Below the pieces are notes generated by a model. It saw only the letters and a program-made list of their open reading frames with translations. It searched no databases and was not told the DNA's origin. 64,000 nt of DNA from Poseidonocella sp. HB161398 (lineage in GTDB: Bacteria; Pseudomonadota; Alphaproteobacteria; Rhodobacterales; Rhodobacteraceae), in contig NZ_VATA01000010.1 in NCBI RefSeq assembly GCF_005870025.1, forward strand, positions 1 to 64,000, in the 5' to 3' direction. Both the position numbers and the translations under genes were made by a program. Shown one piece after another: positions 1 through 8,433 of the stretch. How positions within the stretch are numbered: the first letter of the stretch is position 1; each line of letters opens with the position of its first letter.

Positions 1-386
1 AAATGCCATGATGCAATCGCCCATCGTGGCGTCCATGCCGTCATCCCACCGCGCAGGAATGCCAGGCCATGGAAGACTGTCACCGCCGGTGCGGTTGCAG
101 GAAGCGAGGTCCTGCGAGCCTCGAAACACCTTGGTCGAGCACTTTGGCGACGATGGAGCGGATACCATCGCTGGAGCCGCCTCGAAACCAGGATGCACTG
201 CTTGAAACTGCCGGGGCAGCGCCTCATGGCGCGGGACTTCGACCGCCAGATTGCGGAACTTCAGGTCCGCATTGCCGTGCTTGCCGGCGACGCCGCACTC
301 AGCATGCCCGTCACAGGGATCGCGGGACAAGCCTGTCCGGGGGAGAGGGGGAGCTTGCCTATCGCCCGATTTGTGCAACAGGGCCC
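1..386 (+). mobile_element. 3' end of an IS5-family insertion sequence, cut by the window edge
   Basis: The right-hand end of an insertion sequence. It contains the C-terminal part of an IS5-type transposase and ends in a terminal-repeat-like sequence at about 365-386, whose complement begins GGGCCCTGTTGCACAAATCG. That TGTTGCACAAATC end is typical of IS5-group elements in alphaproteobacteria (family knowledge). The left end lies outside the window, so target duplications cannot be checked. Confidence 0.75.
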
Positions 387-513
387 GTCTGCGCGAAGGG
401 GCCGGAGGCCCGGTCGCCTACCGAGGTCCAGATCGCAGATGACGCCGCCCAGTGATCCACCGTGCCCAGCGCCGCCGAGACCATGGTGCGCTGGTAATTT
501 CCGGCCGCTATGA
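1..513 (+). pseudogene. IS5-family transposase, C-terminal fragment
   Basis: Frame 1 is open from the window edge. It reads like the C-terminus of a DDE transposase of the IS5 family: CHDAIAHRGVHAVIPPR, then WRRWSGYHRWSRLET carrying the conserved Y-(2)-R-(3)-E-type end of the DDE domain, then GQRLMARDFDRQIAELQ and a VTGIAG tail. Related transposases normally stop just after this tail. Here codon 328-330 is CAA, so the frame reads through the terminal repeat and stops at 511-513. The N-terminal half is off the window. It is probably inactive or decaying, but the missing part has not been seen. Confidence 0.7.
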
Positions 514-801
514 AATTGTGGCAGGCGTGGACGAGACCGCTGCCGATCTCGATCCTTTCGCCTTCGCCGGCGAGGGACGTCAGCGGTATGTCGAACCCGA
601 AGTGCGACTGGCAGTTGCGGGTCCCGGCATTGTCGTCGGCCTAGAGATGGGAACCGTAGTCGAAGACCGTATCCGGTTCGGTTTCGCTGACGGTGGTGTC
701 CTGCCCGACGCGGATGTCGAGCGTTGCGGCCTGGCCCGGCTGGACCATTCCGGAAAGCCCCGGCAGTGTCGCGGCGATCAGTCTCTTCTTGGTGCATCCC
801 G
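373..801 (-). pseudogene. Degraded secreted-protein gene next to the IS end
   Basis: On the minus strand one frame reads from about 801 to 375 and looks protein-like. It has a hydrophobic KKRLIAATLPGLSGM leader, then ATLDIRVGQDTTVSETEPD. An in-frame TAG at 641-643 follows, and the frame then continues with FGFDIPLTSLAGEGERIEIG and LVHACHNFIAAGNYQRTMV. It ends in a stop inside the IS terminal repeat (about 373-375). No intact start codon with a ribosome site was found. I read it as the remnant of an exported protein interrupted by the IS. No family was recognised. Confidence 0.35.
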
Positions 802-1126
802 GTTATGAGGGCCAATGGAATAACCGCATTCACATCCGTTAATTCGTTGAGCGGATAGCGGCGGCGGTGGCGCATCTGCAGCATTCCTCCGGCCGCCTTC
901 GCACCGCGGCCCCGGCAGGCAAGCGCTCCTGCAGACGGGTCCCGGGGCGGCCGGGCCTCGCGGCGGGTAACGCATTGTAAACTATGTCGCGAGGAAGCTT
1001 TCCGCGGTCCGGCGTCTAGCCGCAGCGCGGCACGAACCGCCATCCGCCGCGAAAATCCCGCGCGCTGAGGGATCTAGCCGGGGAGGTCCAGCGCAGCCCA
1101 GTTCAGACCGCCGCCCGCTGATAGCT
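802..1126. other. Intergenic stretch without a recognisable gene
   Basis: Between the degraded gene and the fds promoter region I see no convincing coding sequence, RNA gene or repeat. The open frames here lack ribosome sites and recognisable protein content. Confidence 0.5.
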
Positions 1127-1167
1127 TTTGCCAATCAAGCAACGGAAAGCCGATATTGATTTGTTAA
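1127..1167. promoter_or_regulatory. Imperfect dyad upstream of the fds operon, possible LysR-type operator
   Basis: An AT-rich island in GC-rich surroundings. TTTGCCAATCAA (1127-1138) is an imperfect inverted repeat of TTGATTTGTTAA (1156-1167), with 9 of 12 positions matching. It lies about 60-100 bp ahead of fdsG. Formate dehydrogenase fds operons are known to be controlled by a LysR-type regulator (FdsR) in other bacteria. No regulator gene lies in this window, so the assignment is inference. Confidence 0.35.
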
Positions 1168-1224
1168 TCCCCTTGTCCTCAGGATGCCCGAAAAACGGCC
1201 GAAAAATACCATCCGGAGGAGCGC

Positions 1225-1701
1225 ATGCCACGGGATTTCCCGCAGCCGACGGCAGACGAGATTGAAACGCTGATCCATTCGCAGCTTCACCTGGAAGGGC
1301 CGCTGCTGCCGATCTTCCATTTGCTGCAGGAGAGCTTTGGCCATGTGCCGGAGACGGCCATACAGCCGATTGCCGATGCGCTGAACATCACCCGCGCCGA
1401 GGTGCATGGCGTGATGTCCTTCTACCACGATTTCCGGAACGTCCCCGCGGGCCGCCATGTCGTCAAGATCTGCCGGGCCGAGGCCTGCCAGTCGATGGGC
1501 GCCAATGCCCTGGCCGAGGAGACGCTGGCGAAGCTCGGCCTCGCCTGGCACGGCACGACCGCGAACGGCAATGTCACGGTGGAGCCGGTCTACTGCCTCG
1601 GGCTCTGCGCCTGCGCCCCGGCCGTCATGGTCGGCGAGACCGTGCATGGCCGCGTCGACGGCGCGAAGATGGACGCCATCCTGAAGGAGGCCGGGGCATG
1701 A
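1225..1701 (+). CDS. fdsG: NAD-dependent formate dehydrogenase, gamma subunit FdsG
   Basis: The NuoE-like [2Fe-2S] subunit of the soluble molybdenum formate dehydrogenase, which oxidises formate to CO2 and passes electrons to NAD+. The 158-residue protein carries the thioredoxin-fold cluster ligands Cys83 and Cys88 (CRAEAC) and Cys124 and Cys128 (CLGLC). The helical N-terminus holds the GVMSFYHDF stretch common to NuoE/FdsG proteins. A strong GGAGGAG ribosome site precedes the ATG. It is the first gene of fdsGBACD and overlaps fdsB by 4 bp (ATGA), so the subunits are translationally coupled. Gene order matches the Rhodobacter capsulatus operon. Confidence 0.95.
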   Translation: MPRDFPQPTADEIETLIHSQLHLEGPLLPIFHLLQESFGHVPETAIQPIADALNITRAEVHGVMSFYHDFRNVPAGRHVVKICRAEACQSMGANALAEETLAKLGLAWHGTTANGNVTVEPVYCLGLCACAPAVMVGETVHGRVDGAKMDAILKEAGA

Positions 1702-3221
1702 AGATCTACGTCCCTCTAGACAGCGCGGCCCGCGCGCTCGGCGCCGACCAGGTGGCCGAGGCCATCGCCGCCGAAGCCGCCAAGCGCGGCGTCGATGCCG
1801 AGATCGTCCGCAACGGCAGCCGCGGCATGGTCTGGCTCGAGCCGCTGGTCGAACTCGAGACGCCCGAGGGCCGCAAGGGCTTCGGCCCGCTCCTGCCCTC
1901 CGAGGCAGGCCAGGTCTTCGACGGCGACGGCGCCAAGGCGCTCGGCCTGGTCGACGAGTTGCCCTGGATGGCGAAGCAGACGCGGCTGACCTTCGCCCGC
2001 TGCGGCATCGTCGATCCGCTGTCCCTGGCCGAATACGAAGCGCTCGGCGGGCTTTCCGGGCTGCGCCGCGCGCTCGGGATGAACGGCGAGGCGATCGTCG
2101 ACGAGGTCAAGCTCTCCGGCCTGCGCGGCCGCGGCGGGGCGGGCTTCCCGACCGGCATCAAATGGGACACGGTCCGGCTCGCCCATGCCTCCCAGAAATA
2201 CATCGTCTGCAATGCCGACGAGGGCGACAGCGGCACCTTCGCCGACCGGATGATCATGGAGGGCGACCCCTTTACCCTGATCGAGGGCATGGCGATTGCC
2301 GGGCTCGCGACCGGGGCGACCAAGGGCTACATCTACTCCCGCTCCGAATACCCGCAGGCCAATGCCATCATGCGCCGCGCGATCGAGATCATGCGCGAGG
2401 CCGGCGTGCTCGGCGCCAAGGTGCTGGGCGAGGGCCCGGCCTTCGACATGGAGCTGCGCGTCGGCGCCGGCGCCTATGTCTGCGGCGAGGAGACCTCGCT
2501 CCTGAATTCGCTCGAGGGCAAGCGCGGCGTGGTGCGCGCCAAGCCGCCGCTGCCGGCGCTGGAAGGCTTCATGGGCAAGCCCACCGTGGTCAACAACGTG
2601 CTGTCGCTGGCCACCGTGCCGGTGATCTTCGAGAAGGGCGCGCAGTACTACGCCGATTTCGGCCTCGGCCGCTCGAAGGGCACGATGCCGATCCAGATCG
2701 CGGGCAACGTGAAATACGGCGGGCTCTTCGAGACCGCCTTCGGCATGGAGCTGGGCACGCTGGTCAACGAGATCGCCGGCGGCACCGCCTCGGGGCGCCC
2801 GGTGAAGGCCGTGCAGGTCGGCGGCCCGCTCGGCGCCTATCTGGCGCCCGAGAAATTCGGCACCCCCTTCGGCTACGAGGAATTCGACCGCAAGGAGGCG
2901 CTGATCGGCCATGCCGGGATCGTGGTCTATGACGACACGACCGACATGCTGGGCATGGCGCGCTTCGCCATGGAGTTCTGCGCGGTGGAAAGCTGCGGGA
3001 AATGCACCCCCTGCCGCATCGGCGCCGTGCGCGGCGTCGAGACCATCGACCGGATCGCCCGCGGCGACGCCTCGGCCATCCCTCTGCTGACCGATCTCTG
3101 CGAGACGATGAAGGACGGCTCGCTCTGCGCGCTCGGCGGCTTCACCCCCTTCCCCGTCATGTCCGCGCTGAAGCAGTTCCCCGAAGACTTCGCCACCACC
3201 GCCAAGGAGGCAGCCGAATGA
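1698..3221 (+). CDS. fdsB: NAD-dependent formate dehydrogenase, beta subunit FdsB
   Basis: The NuoF-like subunit holding FMN, the NAD(H) site and a [4Fe-4S] cluster; it hands electrons from the iron-sulfur chain to NAD+. It has 507 residues. An N-terminal domain of about 100 residues is followed by the nucleotide motif GRGGAGFPTG (144-153), the FMN-site motif CNADEGDSGTF (171-181) and the C-terminal cluster ligands Cys433, Cys436 and Cys439 (CGKCTPC) with Cys477. The ATG overlaps the fdsG stop and the TGA overlaps the fdsA start, typical of a coupled operon. Confidence 0.95.
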   Translation: MKIYVPLDSAARALGADQVAEAIAAEAAKRGVDAEIVRNGSRGMVWLEPLVELETPEGRKGFGPLLPSEAGQVFDGDGAKALGLVDELPWMAKQTRLTFARCGIVDPLSLAEYEALGGLSGLRRALGMNGEAIVDEVKLSGLRGRGGAGFPTGIKWDTVRLAHASQKYIVCNADEGDSGTFADRMIMEGDPFTLIEGMAIAGLATGATKGYIYSRSEYPQANAIMRRAIEIMREAGVLGAKVLGEGPAFDMELRVGAGAYVCGEETSLLNSLEGKRGVVRAKPPLPALEGFMGKPTVVNNVLSLATVPVIFEKGAQYYADFGLGRSKGTMPIQIAGNVKYGGLFETAFGMELGTLVNEIAGGTASGRPVKAVQVGGPLGAYLAPEKFGTPFGYEEFDRKEALIGHAGIVVYDDTTDMLGMARFAMEFCAVESCGKCTPCRIGAVRGVETIDRIARGDASAIPLLTDLCETMKDGSLCALGGFTPFPVMSALKQFPEDFATTAKEAAE

Positions 3222-6136
3222 AGGATTTCATCATTCCGTGGGATACCGATGCCGATCTGGGCACCCCCGCCCGCGAGGGCAAGCCGGTGACGCTGGAAAT
3301 CGACGGGGTCGAGGTCACGGTGCCCGAGCACACCTCGGTGATGCGCGCCGCCATGCTGGCCGGGCTGAAGATCCCCAAGCTCTGCGCCACTGACAGCGTC
3401 GAGGCCTTCGGCTCCTGCCGTCTCTGCGTGGTCGAGATCGAGGGCCGCCGCGGCACCCCGGCCTCCTGCACCACGCCGGTTGCGCCGGGGATGAAGGTCC
3501 ACACCCAGTCCTCCAAGGTGAAGAAGATCCGCAAGGGGGTGATGGAGCTCTACATCTCCGACCACCCGCTCGACTGCCTGACCTGCGCGGCGAATGGCGA
3601 TTGCGAGCTGCAGGACATGGCCGGCATGGTCGGCCTGCGCGACGTCCGCTACGAAAGCGGCCAGAACCATTTCGACCCGACCGGCACCGGCGCGCTGTCG
3701 AAGGCCGATGCCGACCGCCGCGACGGCCCGGGGAACTTCCGCTATATCGAGAAGGACACCTCGAACCCCTACTTCACCTACGACCCGTCGAAATGCATCG
3801 TCTGCTCGCGCTGCGTGCGCGCCTGCGAGGAGGTGCAGGGCACCTTCGCGCTGACGATCGAGGGGCGCGGCTTCGACAGCCGGGTCTCGGCCGGCGCCGC
3901 CTCCGACAATTTCCTGTCCTCCGACTGCGTCAGCTGCGGCGCCTGCGTGCAGGCCTGCCCGACCGCGACCCTGCAGGAGAAATCCATCTGGGAGCTCGGC
4001 ACGCCGGAACGCTCGGTCGTGACCACCTGCGCCTATTGCGGCGTCGGCTGCTCCTTCAAGGCGGAGCTGAACGGCGACGAGCTGGTGCGCATGGTCCCCT
4101 GGAAGCACGGCAAGGCCAATCGCGGCCATAGCTGCGTCAAGGGCCGCTTCGCCTATGGCTATGCCTCGCACAAGGACCGGATCCTGAACCCGATGATCCG
4201 CGACAGCGTCGAGGAACCCTGGCGCGAAGTCAGCTGGGACGAGGCGCTGAGCTTTGCCGCAGACCGCATGAAGGGCATCCAGGAGAAATACGGCCGCCGC
4301 TCCATCGGCGTCATCACCTCCAGCCGCTGCACCAACGAGGAGACCTTCCTGGTCCAGAAGCTCGCCCGCGGCGTCTTCATGAACAACAACACCGATACCT
4401 GCGCGCGGGTCTGCCATTCGCCGACCGGCTATGGTCTGGGCCAGACCTTCGGCACCTCGGCGGGGACGCAGGATTTCGACTCGGTCGAGCACACGGATGT
4501 GGTCATCGTGATCGGCGCCAACCCCACGGACGGCCATCCGGTCTTCGCCTCGCGGCTGAAGAAGCGGCTGCGCCAGGGCGCCAAGCTGATCGTCATCGAC
4601 CCGCGCCGCATCGACCTGGTGAAATCCGCCCATATCCGCGCCGCGCATCACCTGCCGCTGCGCCCGGGCACCAATGTCGCCGTGGTCTCCGGCCTCGCCC
4701 ATGTCATCGTCACCGAGAAGCTCTATGACGAGGCCTTCATCCGCGAGCGCTGCGACTGGGACGAATTCCAAGAATACGCGGAATTCATCTCCGACCCGCG
4801 CCACAGCCCCGAGGCGATCGAGGCGATGACCGGCGTCCCGGCGGTCGAGATGCGCGACGCCGCGCGGCTCTTCGCCCAGGGCGGCAACGGCGCGATCTAC
4901 TACGGTCTCGGCGTGACCGAGCACAGCCAGGGCTCCACCACCGTGATGGGCATCGCCAACCTCGCCATGCTGACCGGCAATGTCGGCCGCAAGGGCGTCG
5001 GCGTGAACCCGCTGCGCGGCCAGAACAACGTCCAGGGCTCCTGCGACATGGGCAGCTTCCCGCACGAGCTGCCCGGCTACCGCCATGTCAAATCCCCAGA
5101 GGTCCGCAAGATCTTCGAGGAGGCCTGGGGCGTGACCATCGATCCGGAGCCCGGCCTGCGCATCCCCAACATGCTGGACGCGGCGGTGAACGGCTCCTTC
5201 AAGGGGCTCTACTGCCAGGGCGAGGACATCCTGCAATCCGACCCCGACACCAAGCACGTGGCCGCGGGGCTCGCCGCGATGGAATGCGTCATCGTCCATG
5301 ACCTCTTCCTGAACGAGACGGCGAACTACGCCCATGTCTTCCTGCCCGGCTCGTCCTTCCTCGAGAAGAACGGCACCTTCACCAACGCGGAACGCCGCAT
5401 CAACATGGTGCGCAAGGTGATGGCGCCGAAGAACGGCTACGAGGACTGGGAGGTCACGCAGAAGCTCGCCCAGGCGATGGGCGCCGACTGGAACTACGGC
5501 CATCCCTCCGAGATCATGGCGGAAATCGCGGCGACCACGCCGAGCTTCGCCAATGTCACCTATGACCTGATCGACGAGATGGGCTCGGTCCAGTGGCCCT
5601 GCAACGACGCCAACCCGGATGGCACGCCCTTGATGCATGTCGACGGCTTCGTGCGCGGCAAGGGGCGGTTCATCGTCACCGAATACGTGGCGACCGAGGA
5701 ACGCACCGGCCCGCGCTTCCCGCTCCTGCTGACGACGGGGCGGATCCTCAGCCAGTACAATGTCGGCGCCCAGACCCGGCGGACCGAGAACACCGCCTGG
5801 CATCCCGAGGACATCCTCGAGATCCACGCCTCGGACGCCGAGAACCGCGGCGTGAAGGATGGCGACTGGATCAAGCTGGCCTCGCGCTCCGGCGAAACGA
5901 CGCTGCGCGCGAAGATCAGCGACCGGATGATGCCGGGCGTGGTCTACACGACCTTCCACCACCCCGACACGCAGGCCAACGTCATCACCACCGACTTCTC
6001 CGACTGGGCGACCAACTGCCCGGAATACAAGGTGACGGCGGTGCAGATCCTGCCCTCGAACGGGCCGACCGACTGGCAGGAGGAGTACAGCGCCCAGGCC
6101 GAGAAGTCCCGGCGGATCCTGCCGGCGGCGGAATGA
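3218..6136 (+). CDS. fdsA: NAD-dependent formate dehydrogenase, catalytic alpha subunit FdsA
   Basis: The catalytic subunit binds bis-molybdopterin guanine dinucleotide and a chain of iron-sulfur clusters. It has 972 residues. The NuoG-like N-terminus has a [2Fe-2S] site (Cys56, 67, 70, 84) and a His116/Cys120/123/129 cluster. Two ferredoxin-type clusters follow (Cys193/196/199/203 and Cys237/240/243/247). The molybdenum domain starts with a [4Fe-4S] site (Cys271/274/278/306) and carries the probable molybdenum ligand Cys399 next to His400 (RVCHSPTGYG). All ligands are present, so the enzyme should be functional. The start at 3218 overlaps the fdsB stop. Long antisense frames on the other strand are shadows of its codon bias. 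Confidence 0.96.
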   Translation: MKDFIIPWDTDADLGTPAREGKPVTLEIDGVEVTVPEHTSVMRAAMLAGLKIPKLCATDSVEAFGSCRLCVVEIEGRRGTPASCTTPVAPGMKVHTQSSKVKKIRKGVMELYISDHPLDCLTCAANGDCELQDMAGMVGLRDVRYESGQNHFDPTGTGALSKADADRRDGPGNFRYIEKDTSNPYFTYDPSKCIVCSRCVRACEEVQGTFALTIEGRGFDSRVSAGAASDNFLSSDCVSCGACVQACPTATLQEKSIWELGTPERSVVTTCAYCGVGCSFKAELNGDELVRMVPWKHGKANRGHSCVKGRFAYGYASHKDRILNPMIRDSVEEPWREVSWDEALSFAADRMKGIQEKYGRRSIGVITSSRCTNEETFLVQKLARGVFMNNNTDTCARVCHSPTGYGLGQTFGTSAGTQDFDSVEHTDVVIVIGANPTDGHPVFASRLKKRLRQGAKLIVIDPRRIDLVKSAHIRAAHHLPLRPGTNVAVVSGLAHVIVTEKLYDEAFIRERCDWDEFQEYAEFISDPRHSPEAIEAMTGVPAVEMRDAARLFAQGGNGAIYYGLGVTEHSQGSTTVMGIANLAMLTGNVGRKGVGVNPLRGQNNVQGSCDMGSFPHELPGYRHVKSPEVRKIFEEAWGVTIDPEPGLRIPNMLDAAVNGSFKGLYCQGEDILQSDPDTKHVAAGLAAMECVIVHDLFLNETANYAHVFLPGSSFLEKNGTFTNAERRINMVRKVMAPKNGYEDWEVTQKLAQAMGADWNYGHPSEIMAEIAATTPSFANVTYDLIDEMGSVQWPCNDANPDGTPLMHVDGFVRGKGRFIVTEYVATEERTGPRFPLLLTTGRILSQYNVGAQTRRTENTAWHPEDILEIHASDAENRGVKDGDWIKLASRSGETTLRAKISDRMMPGVVYTTFHHPDTQANVITTDFSDWATNCPEYKVTAVQILPSNGPTDWQEEYSAQAEKSRRILPAAE

Positions 6137-6954
6137 CGATGAAACCGGTCCGGAGCCTCCCCGGCTCCGCCCTGCGCGGCGGCGGCCAGGTCGACATCAC
6201 CCGGTCGCTGCCGGAGGAGACCCCCGTCGCCATCACCTTCGACGGGGCGACCCAGGCGGTGATGATGGCGACCCCCGCCGATATCGAGGATTTCGCCCTG
6301 GGCTTCGCCCTCAGCGAGGGCATCCTCGCCTCCCCGCAGGACATCGCCAGCTTCGAGCTGGTCGAGCACGAGACCGGGATCGAGGCGCGGTTCTGGCTCT
6401 CGGCCGACCGCTCGGCCGAGGTCAAGGCGCGGCGCCGGGCGATGCTCGGCCCGGTGGGCTGCGGGCTCTGCGGGATCGACAGCCTCGAGCAGGCGCTGCG
6501 CCCCCTGCCCGTCCTGCCCGATCCGGACTGGCGCCTGCCCGCGGCCGAGGCCGGGCGCGCCACGGAAAACCTGCGCCGCCACCAGCCGCTGCATGACCAG
6601 ACCCGCGCCGTCCACGCCGCGGGCTTCCTCGAGCCGGGCAAGGGCATCACCTGCGCCCGCGAGGATGTCGGCCGCCACAACGCGCTCGACAAGCTGATCG
6701 GCGCGCTGGTGCGCCGCGGCACCGACCCGTCCACCGGCGCCGTCGTGCTGACCAGCCGGGTCTCGGTCGAGATGGTGCAGAAGACCGTCATGGCCGGAAG
6801 CCCGGTGCTGATTGCCGTTTCCGCCCCCACCGCAACCGCGCTGCGCCTTGCGCGCGAGGCCGGGCTGACCGTTGCCGCCTTCGCCCGCGGCGACGGGTTC
6901 GACCTTTACAGCCACCCCGACCGCATCCTGCCGGAGAGTTCCGATGTCGCCTGA
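6133..6954 (+). CDS. fdsC: Formate dehydrogenase accessory protein FdsC (FdhD family)
   Basis: An FdhD-family protein of 273 residues. In this family the protein binds the bis-MGD cofactor and is needed for the sulfurated, active form of formate dehydrogenase. The family CxxC is present as Cys110 and Cys113 (CGLCG), and the conserved REDVGRHNA segment follows. The ATG overlaps the fdsA stop by 4 bp and the 3' end overlaps fdsD by 11 bp. A dedicated copy inside the operon matches R. capsulatus, where FdsC matures FdsA. Confidence 0.93.
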   Translation: MTMKPVRSLPGSALRGGGQVDITRSLPEETPVAITFDGATQAVMMATPADIEDFALGFALSEGILASPQDIASFELVEHETGIEARFWLSADRSAEVKARRRAMLGPVGCGLCGIDSLEQALRPLPVLPDPDWRLPAAEAGRATENLRRHQPLHDQTRAVHAAGFLEPGKGITCAREDVGRHNALDKLIGALVRRGTDPSTGAVVLTSRVSVEMVQKTVMAGSPVLIAVSAPTATALRLAREAGLTVAAFARGDGFDLYSHPDRILPESSDVA

Positions 6955-7162
6955 AAAGATGGTCATGATGGCCAACCAGATCGCCACCTTCTTCAAGACC
7001 CAGCCGGGCAGCGACCAGGCGGCGCGCGTGGCCGACCACCTGAACGATTTCTGGGAACCGCGGATGCGCAGCCAGCTCGCCCGGCACATGGAAGCCGGCG
7101 GCGAAGGGCTGGAACCGCTGGTCAAGGAAGCCTTCGCGCAGGTCCGCGTCCCGGCGGAATAG
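6944..7162 (+). CDS. fdsD: Formate dehydrogenase delta subunit FdsD
   Basis: A 72-residue protein matching FdsD, the small last gene of fds operons. It is short and mostly helical, with the typical MVMMANQIATFF start and a FWEPRMRSQL centre. In relatives it is required for active enzyme, but its biochemical role is not well understood. The start is the ATG at 6944 inside the fdsC end. A longer upstream extension in this frame would run deep into fdsC and is unlikely. Confidence 0.9.
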   Translation: MSPEKMVMMANQIATFFKTQPGSDQAARVADHLNDFWEPRMRSQLARHMEAGGEGLEPLVKEAFAQVRVPAE

Positions 7163-7281
7163 CCCCTTTCGCAGCTTGATCGCGCCCCCAGCGAGGGGCA
7201 CAGAGAGGGCGAGCCAGCCGGAAAGGACCGCCCGATGCCATCCACAGACCGTTTCCGCGCGTCCCGGACGGAGGCGCCGCG

Positions 7282-8361
7282 ATGATCCTGTTCCTCGCCG
7301 CCGCGGCCGCGATCTGGCTGGCGGGCTGGGCCTTCAAGATGCCCTACCAGGCGCGCTGGCTGATGATCGGCCTGCTCTATGTCCTGGTCCTGGCGCTGCT
7401 TCTCCTGCTGCCGCCCGGGGCGGGACTGCACCGGGCGCTCGGCGGATCGGTGGAGATGTGGCTGCTGCTCGGCGGCTTCGCGGCGCTCGGCCTGGCCTAT
7501 GCGGCCGGTCTGAAGGCGCTGAAATCCCGCATCCGGCCCGAGAACCGCCCTGCCCCCGCCCCGGAGCCGGAGCCCGCCCCGCCGGAGCCCGATCCCGAAG
7601 CGCCGCTCAGCGATGACGAGCTCGACCGCTACATGCGCCAGATCCTGCTGCGCGAGGTCGGCGGGCCCGGGCAGATGCGCTTCAAGCGCGCCAAGGTGCT
7701 GGTCGTGGGCGCCGGCGGCCTGGGCGCGCCTGCGCTGCAGTACCTCGCCGCGGCGGGCGTCGGCACGATCGGGGTGATCGACGACGACGTGGTCGATGTC
7801 TCGAACCTCCACCGCCAGATCATCCATACCGGCGCCCGCACTGGCATGCCCAAGGTCTTCTCCGCCCAGATCGCTCTGCGCGAGCTGAACCCGCATGTGC
7901 TGCTGCGCCCCTATCACCGCCGCCTCGACGAGGAGAGCGCCGCCGCCCTGATCGGCGAGTACGACCTGGTGCTCGACGGCACCGACAATTTCGAGACCCG
8001 CTACCTGGTCAACCGCGCCTGCGTGGCGGCCGGCGTGCCGCTGATCTCGGGGGCGATCACCCAGTGGGAGGGACAGCTCAGCCTCTTCGACCCGGCGCGC
8101 GGCGGCCCCTGCTATCAATGCGTCTTCCCCGAGGCCCCCGCCCCCGGCCTGGTGCCGACCTGCGCCGAGGCCGGCGTGATCGGCCCGCTGCCCGGCGTGC
8201 TCGGCTCGATGATGGCGGTCGAGGCGCTGAAATTCCTCGCCGGGGCGGGCGCCCCCCTGCGCGGCGAGATGATCCTCTATGACGCGCTCTACGGCGAGAC
8301 CCGCAAGCTGCGGCTGAAGCCGCGCGCCAACTGCCCGGCCTGCGGCGGGCGCGGCGCCTGA
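7282..8361 (+). CDS. moeB: Membrane-anchored HesA/MoeB/ThiF-family adenylyltransferase
   Basis: E1-like enzyme of 359 residues. Family members adenylate the C-terminal Gly-Gly of a sulfur-carrier protein (MoaD or ThiS), here most likely MoaD for molybdopterin. Unusually, about the first 75 residues form two to three hydrophobic segments before a Pro/Glu-rich linker. The catalytic domain shows the ATP motif GAGGLGAPA, SNLHRQ, DGTDNFETR, the acceptor cysteine in PTCAEAG and zinc CxxC pairs (CYQC, CPAC). It lies about 120 bp after fdsD on the same strand, consistent with service to a molybdoenzyme. ThiF function cannot be excluded. Confidence 0.85.
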   Translation: MILFLAAAAAIWLAGWAFKMPYQARWLMIGLLYVLVLALLLLLPPGAGLHRALGGSVEMWLLLGGFAALGLAYAAGLKALKSRIRPENRPAPAPEPEPAPPEPDPEAPLSDDELDRYMRQILLREVGGPGQMRFKRAKVLVVGAGGLGAPALQYLAAAGVGTIGVIDDDVVDVSNLHRQIIHTGARTGMPKVFSAQIALRELNPHVLLRPYHRRLDEESAAALIGEYDLVLDGTDNFETRYLVNRACVAAGVPLISGAITQWEGQLSLFDPARGGPCYQCVFPEAPAPGLVPTCAEAGVIGPLPGVLGSMMAVEALKFLAGAGAPLRGEMILYDALYGETRKLRLKPRANCPACGGRGA

Positions 8362-8433
8362 GCGGAATTTTCGCGCCGCCCCCTCGCCTTGGCGGCGCCG
8401 AGCGATTAGCTCTTTGGGAAAAGGAGTCCCGGA

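Noticed and set aside
2927-5962. A 1011-residue open frame on the minus strand opposite fdsA
   Set aside because: It is a codon-bias shadow: Ala/Gly/Arg/His-rich, without motifs, and directly antisense to fdsB/fdsA, whose cofactor ligands are all intact.
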